64,000 bases of DNA from Pantoea cypripedii (GTDB taxonomy: Bacteria; Pseudomonadota; Gammaproteobacteria; Enterobacterales; Enterobacteriaceae). The DNA lies in the NCBI RefSeq assembly GCF_002095535.1, contig NZ_MLJI01000001.1, positions 2,469,832 through 2,533,831 on the forward strand, written 5' to 3'. The notes under the pieces are model-generated. The model ran no database searches. It worked only from the letters and a program-made list of their open reading frames with translations, and was not told where the DNA came from. Every line of letters begins with the position of its first letter. The first letter of the stretch is position 1. Shown piece after piece: positions 54,545 through 62,968 of the stretch. The translations under genes and the position numbers were made by a program.

Positions 54545-55696
54545 TCAGGCTGCCGCGATTTGGCTGGCTGCCAGCAAAATATCAATAATGCGCGTCTGCT
54601 CGGCTTCGGTCAGGGTCGGATGGATCGGCAGACACAGCACCTGTTGTGAGGTTTCGGTCGCCACCGGCAAATTATCGGGATGGGATGAATCGTAGCCTTT
54701 GTACATCGGGAACTGTGAAATCAGCGGATAGAAGTAACGACGCGCATAGATCCCGGCATCTTTCATACGCTGGTACAGTTCATCGCGTGACAGCGGGAAG
54801 TGTTCCGGGTGGATAAACAGCGGACAGTAGGCGTAATTCCACTCGGTTTGCGCATCGGAGTGCAACAGCGTGACACCGGGTACGGCAGACAACGCTTCCG
54901 CGTAGCGCTGATAAATCCGCTGGCGCACCGCAAAAGCCGCATCAACGTGTTTAAGTTGCAACATGCCAAACGCCGCCTGAAACTCGCTCATCTTGCCATT
55001 GATACCCGCTGCCACCACGGTGGTTTCGTCAGCAAAACCGAAGTTTTTCAGGTAATCGATACGGCGTTTAATTTTCTCATCAGGACAGATAATCGCCCCG
55101 CCCTCAAAGGTATTAAACACCTTAGTGGCGTGGAAACTCAGCACCGATAAATCGCCATGATTGAGGATGCTGACGCCTTCACGCTTCACTGCGAAGGCAT
55201 GCGCAGCATCATAAATCACCCGCAGGCCATAGGTATCGGCAATACGCTGGATCGCATCGGTATCGCACGGAATACCGTAGCAATGTACCGGCATGATGGC
55301 GCTGGTTTGTGGCGTAATCGCCGCTTCAATTTTGGCCGGATCGAGGTTACAGGTCACCGGATCAATATCGACAAACACCGGTTTGATGCCGTTCCACAGC
55401 AGCGAGTGCGAGGTGGCGACAAAGGAGTAAGGCGTGGTGATCACTTCCCCGCCGATACGCAATGCCTGCAACGCCGTCATTAAGGCCAGTGTACCGTTGG
55501 AGAACAGGCAAATATGTTTGACGCCGAGGTACTCCGCCAGCGCCGCTTCCAGCGCCTGATGATACGGACCACCGTTGGTGAGATATTTGCTCTGCCAGAT
55601 ATTCTCCAGGTAAGGAATAAACTCCTCCAGCGGCGGCAATAACGGGCTGGTGACCAGAATGTTTTTATTGTCGTAATGTGGCGCGATCTTTTTCAT
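54545..55696 (-). CDS. DegT/DnrJ/EryC1 family sugar aminotransferase
   Basis: PLP-dependent transaminase, 383 aa, that puts an amino group on a keto-sugar nucleotide. Key parts: SKYLTNGGPYHQALEAALAE, FSNGTLALMTALQAL, TPYSFVATSHS, VYDAAHAFAV-like DAAHAF and the PLP Lys in SFHATKVFNTFEGG. It resembles VioA/FdtB/WecE-type enzymes (dTDP-4-keto-6-deoxyglucose aminotransferases). ATG at 55696 overlaps the stop of the giant glycosyltransferase (TGATG), so the two are co-translated. A viosamine-type sugar for flagellin is likely by analogy with Pseudomonas syringae. Confidence 0.9.
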   Translation of the reverse strand: MKKIAPHYDNKNILVTSPLLPPLEEFIPYLENIWQSKYLTNGGPYHQALEAALAEYLGVKHICLFSNGTLALMTALQALRIGGEVITTPYSFVATSHSLLWNGIKPVFVDIDPVTCNLDPAKIEAAITPQTSAIMPVHCYGIPCDTDAIQRIADTYGLRVIYDAAHAFAVKREGVSILNHGDLSVLSFHATKVFNTFEGGAIICPDEKIKRRIDYLKNFGFADETTVVAAGINGKMSEFQAAFGMLQLKHVDAAFAVRQRIYQRYAEALSAVPGVTLLHSDAQTEWNYAYCPLFIHPEHFPLSRDELYQRMKDAGIYARRYFYPLISQFPMYKGYDSSHPDNLPVATETSQQVLCLPIHPTLTEAEQTRIIDILLAASQIAAA

Positions 55697-58600
55697 CAAA
55701 ACCCCCTGTGGGCGGTGTCACGATCAGGAAAATGGATACCCGCCTGCTGCCAGAAGCGCGTGAGTCCGGCTTCCGTCAGTTGATACGCGGGATCAAGCGC
55801 CGGAACCGACGGCCATTCAGCCTGCTGGTGCCAGTCGCGCAGTGCGGTAATCCAGAGATTCTCTTTATTACGGATATGGCTCGCCGACCCGCGATGCCTG
55901 AGTGAAGCAATGTCGCTGCACAGCACCGGCAGACCCGCCGCCTGGTAATGGAGTAATGACAAATCATCTTTGCCACGGTTTTCGTCCAGATTGAGACGAA
56001 ACAGCACCGCCATGTTGACGTTGAGGCTGGCAAGTTCCTCAGCAGAAACCGGACCCGGTGCAGCGCGATGGATTTCGCCGATCGACTCAAGCCAGCTGGC
56101 TGGCGCTTCACCACGGATCACCCAGTCGATAAATGCGGAGGTCTCACCGACAACCTGGGCAAAAAAGCGTACATCGGCGGCACTTAATTCACGGGTGTCA
56201 CATAACACGCGCAGGCGTGCGTGACGCGGTGCACTCGCCGGGGGAATCTCAGGCACCATGACCTGCGACGGCAGCAGGAATGCGGTTTGCTTACGTTTTT
56301 GCAGCCAAAGCTGTGATTCTTCGCTCCACACCAGCCAGCCATTCAGCCAGTTGGCCTGCAACAGTTCCGAGCCGGATTGCTGGCTGACACTGGCTTCCGG
56401 CAGGACATAGCATTGGCAGCCGCTCAGGTTCACCAGCGACGCAATGTTTTCCCGTTGTCGCTCGGCGACGTCGGCGGTAATGATCAACATATCCGGTTGC
56501 AGACGCAGCAGCACCCAGGGGGTAAAGGCGTCATAGGTCAGCAGCGCAATCTGTTGTTGCTGAGCCATCACATTCAGGATTTGCAGCAAGCGCACGCTAT
56601 TGGGCTTATCTTGATCGCCATGCACAAAAGCCACACGGGGAATTTTCGCCTCGCTAAACGCGGGCCAGGTTTGTTTCAGGCTCTCATCCACGCTGAAAGG
56701 ATCACCGTGCAACGAGTAATTAAGGGGATAGGCCGGATCGCACAGCAGGTCTCGTCCCCAGTGCTGGCGCAGCTGGCTGGCCTCGGGCGACGAAGGGTTG
56801 AATCCGCGCGCATGGCCCTCAGTTGCCACCACACTGTGCGGTGTCCAGATACTGCGATAACCGGCTCTGGAAATTTTCAGGGCAAAGTCGATTTCTGCCA
56901 CGGCGGGATCGCTATAGCGTTCGTCCAGCCCGCCCAGCTGTTGCCAGTCACGCTGGCGGATTAACAAACATTGCCCATTCAGCAGCCGCGACTGGCGATC
57001 GCTTTGCAGGTAACCGCCCATCACAGGGGAATCCCAACGTTCTCCGTGACCAATATGTGCCGCCAGCCCGCGATGACCGGCAATAACCCCCGCCGAGAGG
57101 ATATGCTGTTCGGTGTGGATCAACTTTGGTCCCACCATCGCCACTTCCGGGCGCAGCGCATGGTTCATCAACGCTGCCAGCCAGTTATCCAGCAGGAAAA
57201 TCAGCTGCGGCTCAATAAAGCACAGGAACTCGCCGTTAGCCTGCGTTGCTGCCGCATTACGCAGGGCAACTGGCTGCCAGCCGGTGGCGACCTCAATCAC
57301 GCGGATGCGTGTGGGATCGATGGTTGCCAACCCTGCCAGCCAGGTATTCAGGGTGTCATCGTCATGCTGATGATTCACCACCAGCAGTTCGGTATCGGGC
57401 CAGTTGTTATGTTGCAACAGACTGGTGATGGCTTGTTCCAGCTGAGCCAGCGAATGCCCCGCCAGCAGAATCAGCGAGACCCGTGGCAACGCGGTGTGAC
57501 CATACAGCAGCTGCAGGGTCTGACCCGGCTGGATGTGCACCTGGGCGGCGGGATAACCCATCAGGTGCAGGCCATGCTCCAGCACCCGCGCTGTCTCCAG
57601 GCTTTCTGTCTCACTTAACTGCGGCTCAGGCAAGATACACAGCGGGTCCGGGTAATGCCGGATCGTCTCAACACCTGCGTGTAAGGCGATCAGCTGCATC
57701 AGAGCAACTTCAAATGCCTGCGGATATTGCCGTGCCTCACCCTGCCAGCGTTGCAGTGCCTGGCGTGACAACAAGCATCGCTTCAGATATGCCGCAGGCG
57801 TTGCACTGAACAGGTCCCAATCCCAGTGGGGTTTCAGATGTGGCACCGCAGCGCCTGCTGCGTTCAGCCACAGCTCGTCGCTGTACACCGCCAGTGCATC
57901 CGTTTGTCTGTTAAGGAAATGGGCCAGTACCGGCCAGCTTTCCGCGCTGTAAAAACTGCCAGCGGGGATGCAATGTAACCAATCATAGGTGGCTTCAACG
58001 CTGGCATGTTGCAGCCAGTTGAACCACTCATCCGCATGAATCACCAGTATGTCGGCAGGCAGGGTAAGATCCTGCGCCGCAATCACCACCACCTGTACGA
58101 ATGCAGGCCGTTGCACCAGCGTGTCGAGGGTGAGTAACAGATGATCAGGATTCGTGGGATCGTTAAACACCGCCACCAGGATACGCGGCGAGCTGGCTAA
58201 TGCCAGCCTGTCATGCAGAGCGGGTGTCAGGCTACGTTGCACCAGCCAGTTTTCCAGTCGTCCCTGCCACAGCGTCTGCTGGTGCTGGCGCAGCTTCTGC
58301 TGAGTCATCTCCACCAGCTGCTGGATCTGCGCCTGAGTCTGCTCACGTCGCTTCAGTAAGGTATCGCGCATCTGCCACAAATTGGCACGCACAGCCTCAA
58401 GAGTGGCGGGATGGTCATCCCAGCAGATGCCGACCGAACCATTTTCCGCCAGCGTCGCCTCGGTCAGGGCATATTTTTCGTAACCTGTTGCCGTCAGTGC
58501 CACCACCGGGCTGCCACACAGAATCGCCAGCAAGGCGGTACCGGATGATTCATAGGTATAAAACGTCCGCGCCGCTTTCAACTTCGCCGCCAGTTCAGTC

Positions 58601-59151
58601 AGCGTCAGAGGATTTTGCATTGAGAGGATCTCAATGCCCGGCGGTAAGGCGGAGAAATCAACCGCAGAGAGCGGCACGCGGTTCAGATACAGGATGTCGC
58701 AGCTCTTTTCTGGCTGATCATCCTGGAACAGATCCAGGTCATAGCATTCGATATTCAGCAGGTGCGGATTAGCATATTTCCCGGCAAATTCCGGGCGATA
58801 CCAGAAAAACAGGTCATCAGCACCGGCCTCCAGAGCATTGCCGTTCATGACCCCTTCCCGGTTCAGCATATAACGCACCACCATCGCAGCCTGATGACGA
58901 TTACCGCTCACCACTTCCGGGTAGATAGCGGTAAACAGGCCGCCGCGCAGACGGTGCTCCCGCAGTTCGATACCGCTAACCACCGGGGTATTCCAGGCCG
59001 GATTAACGGCGCAATTGACCATCCATGCCTGTCTGCCACTTTCATTCAACAGATGGCACAAGCGATGCATCACCTGTATGCCAGCCGAAGACTCGCGATA
59101 ATCCGGCGCGATAATGAAATAAGGGAAGTTTTCGTCCTGAATGGTGGTCAT
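55696..59151 (-). CDS. Giant multidomain glycosyltransferase (proximal to aminotransferase)
   Basis: 1151 aa, no signal or membrane helix. Four regions are visible: a GT4-like N-terminal part (FIIAPDYRESSAGIQVMHRL; glycine-rich site TYESSGTALLAILCGSPVV), a degenerate GT2-like part from about 325 (ILVAVFNDPTNPDH; AVYSDELWLN), a second GT2-like part from about 557 (PRVSLILLAGHSLAQLEQAI, ending GLDERYSDPAVAEIDFALK), and a C-terminal GT4-like part from about 837 (LLHYQAAGLPVLCSDIASLR). The DxD metal motif is not obvious in the second GT2 part (FIEPQL). Such proteins next to fliC glycosylate flagellin in Pseudomonas syringae (Fgt1/Fgt2). Confidence 0.85.
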   Translation of the reverse strand: MTTIQDENFPYFIIAPDYRESSAGIQVMHRLCHLLNESGRQAWMVNCAVNPAWNTPVVSGIELREHRLRGGLFTAIYPEVVSGNRHQAAMVVRYMLNREGVMNGNALEAGADDLFFWYRPEFAGKYANPHLLNIECYDLDLFQDDQPEKSCDILYLNRVPLSAVDFSALPPGIEILSMQNPLTLTELAAKLKAARTFYTYESSGTALLAILCGSPVVALTATGYEKYALTEATLAENGSVGICWDDHPATLEAVRANLWQMRDTLLKRREQTQAQIQQLVEMTQQKLRQHQQTLWQGRLENWLVQRSLTPALHDRLALASSPRILVAVFNDPTNPDHLLLTLDTLVQRPAFVQVVVIAAQDLTLPADILVIHADEWFNWLQHASVEATYDWLHCIPAGSFYSAESWPVLAHFLNRQTDALAVYSDELWLNAAGAAVPHLKPHWDWDLFSATPAAYLKRCLLSRQALQRWQGEARQYPQAFEVALMQLIALHAGVETIRHYPDPLCILPEPQLSETESLETARVLEHGLHLMGYPAAQVHIQPGQTLQLLYGHTALPRVSLILLAGHSLAQLEQAITSLLQHNNWPDTELLVVNHQHDDDTLNTWLAGLATIDPTRIRVIEVATGWQPVALRNAAATQANGEFLCFIEPQLIFLLDNWLAALMNHALRPEVAMVGPKLIHTEQHILSAGVIAGHRGLAAHIGHGERWDSPVMGGYLQSDRQSRLLNGQCLLIRQRDWQQLGGLDERYSDPAVAEIDFALKISRAGYRSIWTPHSVVATEGHARGFNPSSPEASQLRQHWGRDLLCDPAYPLNYSLHGDPFSVDESLKQTWPAFSEAKIPRVAFVHGDQDKPNSVRLLQILNVMAQQQQIALLTYDAFTPWVLLRLQPDMLIITADVAERQRENIASLVNLSGCQCYVLPEASVSQQSGSELLQANWLNGWLVWSEESQLWLQKRKQTAFLLPSQVMVPEIPPASAPRHARLRVLCDTRELSAADVRFFAQVVGETSAFIDWVIRGEAPASWLESIGEIHRAAPGPVSAEELASLNVNMAVLFRLNLDENRGKDDLSLLHYQAAGLPVLCSDIASLRHRGSASHIRNKENLWITALRDWHQQAEWPSVPALDPAYQLTEAGLTRFWQQAGIHFPDRDTAHRGF

Positions 59152-59266
59152 CGTTGTGCGCTTCTTCTGTAGCTGATGTAGCCCGGCAAATATTCCCTAT
59201 ACTAGCGACCCCGTTCTGCCACCAATCCCCAAAACAAAGGGCAAAAACGGGGTATTTACGTCGTTA

Positions 59267-62200
59267 TCAGGCAGTCCAGGCTTTTAACCAGTTATCCAGG
59301 TGCGTGCCGGTCAGCATCCACTCATCCCGCACCAGGGTTTGCAGTGCCAGACCATTGCGCTCGCTGGCATCCGCATCGCTGAGGTGCATACGGATCGCAT
59401 CCACCCAATCTTTGAAGCGATTCTTGACGCGGGTGACCGGCAAATCGGTGTGGCGATAGCATTCCACATCGCTACAGATCACCGGAATGCCGCAGGCACC
59501 GTACTCCATCAGACGCAGATTGCTTTTGCAGATGTTAAAGATGTTGTCTTCCACCGGCGCCAGCGCCAGATCGAGATTGAGTGCCGCCAGCGCCGCCGGA
59601 TAGAGACTGATGTCGACACCAGCATGATGTTCATGCACGTAAGGGCGCAGTTTTTCCGGACACATGCCCATAAATACCCACTCCACATCATTCGCCAGCG
59701 CCTTCACCACGTCGGCAATCATTTCCAGATCGCCCTGATGGCTGGAGCCACCGGCCCAGCCCACGCGCGGTTTGCGCCCCTGGCCGCGCAGGCTGTGCAG
59801 GTTGCCCCACCAGTTCACCGGCAGACGGTTCAGCACCACCTGGATATCGGGATGGAAAGTGGCGAGTGACTCGGCCAGCGGCGGTGTCGACACCACAAAG
59901 CGGTCGAAGTAGCTCAGGCTTTTACGCAGCAGCCCGGAGATCTCCTGGCTGAAATTGGCACGGTTGTAATGCTTCATCGGCAGATTGAGGATGTAATCAT
60001 CCAGTTCGAACACTTTGAACATATCCGGCATCTTGCCCGCACGTTCGATCCAGCTATGGAAGGCCGGTGCGTAACGGCGCTGGATGATCAGGCTGTCGGG
60101 ACGATACTGCGCAACTTCGCTCAAATTGAGCAACGATAACGAGGCGTTGCCCTGTGCTTTTCCTTCCATTTGCATGGCATACAGCGGTTGCAACATGCGG
60201 TAATGACCACAGCCCGCCGTATCGGAGTGATGCAGCAGCAACTGCGGCAGCGCGGCACGTTGCACCGGACGCCAGTTCATTTCGCTGTCATTGCTGATAT
60301 CAAAGTGGCGGCTGCGCAGTGACAGATTGGTGTTATAGGCCGGGTCATGCCCTACCAGCGGCAGCCAGCGTTGCAGCAGTTTGTCTTCTTCCTGTTGCTT
60401 AAGCTGGGCGGCGGTCTTGATCGTGACACCCGCAAAGGGACTTTTACGCTCAGCGGCACGCATGATACGTGCGTAAGGGGTCCAGACCGTGAGATAACCC
60501 TGTTCACGCGCGCGCAAACACAAATCCACATCGCTAAACAGCGGCTGGCTTTCATCGAAACCGTTAAGCGCCGCGAACACGGCAAAACGCACCAGCATAA
60601 AGTCGCCAGACACGGCGCTGTAATTCTGATCGAGATGCAGGCGACCCAGCGCACTGGGATCTTTATCATCATGGCCACGCAGCACATCGCCTACCACACC
60701 ATTGATGCCCAGAATATAACCCGCGTGACGGACTTTATTATTCGCGGAGAGTTGCTTACCGCCAACAATCGCCACTTCCGGACGCTGCCCATGATTAAGC
60801 AGATTATCCAGCCAGTCGCCATCGGCAATCGCCAGCTCGCTGTGCATAAACATCAGGTATTCACCCTGCGCCTGCTCTGCGGCCAGATTGCTCATCGCGC
60901 CCTGATGCCACGGATGCGGATATTGAATGACGCGAATACGTTGTGGATCCACCGTGGCAATGGCACTGAGCCAGTTGTCACGTTCCGGGCTGTGCTGGCA
61001 GTCGGCCACAAGCAGCAGCTCATAATGCTGATAGCGCGTCTTCTCCATCAGGGTGGTCACACAGGTAATCAACGCGGGCAGGCTTTGCCCGGCGAGGATC
61101 ACGATCGAGACTTTGGGCTGCGCCTCGTGGTTGTAGCGCAGCCGGTAATTGTAGTAATTGTCGAGGGCGATTTCGGCATTGGCGTAACCCCGATTTTGCA
61201 GGTGACGCTGGATAATCCCGGCATCCACCGCCACATCGCGTGCACGCAGGTGCGCCGTCAGCAAAGGTTCCGCCAGGTGTCCGACGACATTCAATCCTTG
61301 TGATTCGATCAATTTAACCATCAAATCCAGCTCTGCTGCCTGCGGGTAATTGAGGTCAAACCCTTCCGCTGCCAGCAGCAATTCACGGCGAAACAGCCAG
61401 TGCTGGGCCATGGTTTTCGGCGAGCTGAGCAGCATGTCGAGGTTGAAGTCCGGGCGGAACGCCAGACCTGAGGGTTCACCGTTGATGAAGAAATACTCAT
61501 CGGCATATAACGCCAGCACATCATCACGGGAGGGCAAGGTACTCGCCAGTGCGATCAGGCCAGAGGCGTTAAAACGCGTCCCTGCCTCAACAAAGATAAA
61601 CCAGTTGGCATCCTGATCGTGGATCAGTTGATTGATCACAGGCAAACGTTGCTCGGCTGCGGCTGGAAACGCCAGCACGCCCGCCTGATTATCGCTTACC
61701 GCCCCCACCAGCATTGGGAGCAGCGTCAGCAATGGGGAAGAAAATGCCGCCAGCGATGTCACGGTTTCATCAAGCAGGGCCGCATTATCCGGGGTGACCG
61801 TGATCACCACCGCCACACAAACCGGTTGCGTGACTTCCGCACTCATCTGCATCAGGGCCGCCTGGTGAGCCGGAGTCAGCTGACGCACCGCATTCCAGTG
61901 GTTAAGGGTGCTGTTGCTCAGCGCCTGATACTGCTGCTGACGCATATTGTATTGCGTCGTTTGATCCGGTTGCGTCAGCGAGGTCACCCTGACGATATCC
62001 GACGGACCTTTGGCATTGATATACCATACCGCTTTACGCAACTGCTGAATCAGTTTCTCACGGGGAATGCGGATGTGATCTTCCCCCTCTTTCATATGCG
62101 GTTGCACATACAAATCTGACACACGCACCGTGCACAGTGCCTGCGGGAACCACACCACATCCCCCTGCGGCAGTAGTTTGCTGTACAACACCAGCGCACC

Positions 62201-62794
62201 AATTTCTGGCAGCGCCTCACCCTCAATGCTTAATAACGCACCGTTATCTGGCATCAGCGCCAGTAACATGTCCCGACGCATCAACGCAGCACTGAGATCA
62301 CCGAGCAGGTTGTAGCCGAGACGACACTGGTAACGCAACAGGTCCGTGCCCTTGATCACCCCCGACTCCGGCAAAAACGCGGCGGTGGAGAGGATATCGG
62401 CCAGCGGTTCACCGGCTGCATCCATCCGGTTGCGTTTTGATAGCGCCAGTACCGCCTGAGGTGTCGTGTCTAATGCTCCAACCAGGGTACTGATGGCGTT
62501 GCTGGCCAGCAGGTCCGTATAACTCAGCACATTAATCAACTCACCCCGCGCTTCCCGGATCGCTTCGGCAATCGCTTCAGGATGTCGCGCTGGATAAATC
62601 AGATGACGAACCGGATGACCCGGTTGATTCAGATAAGGTTGCAGCCGTTGTGCGACAAATTCCGTACCGCTGACGTCAGCCACCAGGATTTCACAGTTGG
62701 GATGATCCTGCGCCAGCGCACTGTTGAGCGCCCCTTCCAGCCAAACGGGAAAATACGCCGTGATAATAATGCTGACAAGCGGGGAGTGGTTCAT
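59267..62794 (-). CDS. Giant multidomain glycosyltransferase next to fliC
   Basis: 1175 aa with start ATG 62794 (GAAGGG upstream; an open frame to 62839 is less likely). Domains: N-terminal GT2-like (LVSIIITAYFPVWLEGALNS; ARGELINVLSYTDLL), a second GT2-like part from about 323 (VVITVTPDNAALLDETV; LALYADEYFF at about 430), a third from about 559 (PKVSIVILAGQSLPALITCV; FSDVDLCLRAREQG) and a C-terminal GT4 from about 850 (HHSDTAGCGHYRMLQPL; VGWAGGSSHQGDLEMI; LRLMEYGACGIPVICSD). Domain borders match those of the other giant enzyme, so the two are paralogues. It lies 175 bases after fliC in the same direction, pointing to flagellin as acceptor. Confidence 0.87.
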   Translation of the reverse strand: MNHSPLVSIIITAYFPVWLEGALNSALAQDHPNCEILVADVSGTEFVAQRLQPYLNQPGHPVRHLIYPARHPEAIAEAIREARGELINVLSYTDLLASNAISTLVGALDTTPQAVLALSKRNRMDAAGEPLADILSTAAFLPESGVIKGTDLLRYQCRLGYNLLGDLSAALMRRDMLLALMPDNGALLSIEGEALPEIGALVLYSKLLPQGDVVWFPQALCTVRVSDLYVQPHMKEGEDHIRIPREKLIQQLRKAVWYINAKGPSDIVRVTSLTQPDQTTQYNMRQQQYQALSNSTLNHWNAVRQLTPAHQAALMQMSAEVTQPVCVAVVITVTPDNAALLDETVTSLAAFSSPLLTLLPMLVGAVSDNQAGVLAFPAAAEQRLPVINQLIHDQDANWFIFVEAGTRFNASGLIALASTLPSRDDVLALYADEYFFINGEPSGLAFRPDFNLDMLLSSPKTMAQHWLFRRELLLAAEGFDLNYPQAAELDLMVKLIESQGLNVVGHLAEPLLTAHLRARDVAVDAGIIQRHLQNRGYANAEIALDNYYNYRLRYNHEAQPKVSIVILAGQSLPALITCVTTLMEKTRYQHYELLLVADCQHSPERDNWLSAIATVDPQRIRVIQYPHPWHQGAMSNLAAEQAQGEYLMFMHSELAIADGDWLDNLLNHGQRPEVAIVGGKQLSANNKVRHAGYILGINGVVGDVLRGHDDKDPSALGRLHLDQNYSAVSGDFMLVRFAVFAALNGFDESQPLFSDVDLCLRAREQGYLTVWTPYARIMRAAERKSPFAGVTIKTAAQLKQQEEDKLLQRWLPLVGHDPAYNTNLSLRSRHFDISNDSEMNWRPVQRAALPQLLLHHSDTAGCGHYRMLQPLYAMQMEGKAQGNASLSLLNLSEVAQYRPDSLIIQRRYAPAFHSWIERAGKMPDMFKVFELDDYILNLPMKHYNRANFSQEISGLLRKSLSYFDRFVVSTPPLAESLATFHPDIQVVLNRLPVNWWGNLHSLRGQGRKPRVGWAGGSSHQGDLEMIADVVKALANDVEWVFMGMCPEKLRPYVHEHHAGVDISLYPAALAALNLDLALAPVEDNIFNICKSNLRLMEYGACGIPVICSDVECYRHTDLPVTRVKNRFKDWVDAIRMHLSDADASERNGLALQTLVRDEWMLTGTHLDNWLKAWTA

Positions 62795-62926
62795 GATGGG
62801 CCCTTCTCTGGCAATGGTTGCGTCAGCCGTCATCGGCACGCAGCAAGACGATTTTTCCTTATCCTAAGGGTTGCCAGTGAATTCAATCCGCCAAGCAGCG
62901 CCACGATTTTGCGGTTATTCAGCCAT

Positions 62927-62953
62927 AAAAAAACCCCGCCGGAGCGGGGTTTG
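62927..62953 (-). terminator. Terminator of fliC
   Basis: Minus-strand stem AACCCCGC-tccg-GCGGGGTT followed by seven T, 16 bases after the fliC stop. It separates fliC transcription from the glycosyltransferase genes. Confidence 0.92.
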
Positions 62954-62968
62954 GAAGTCATTAGAGAC

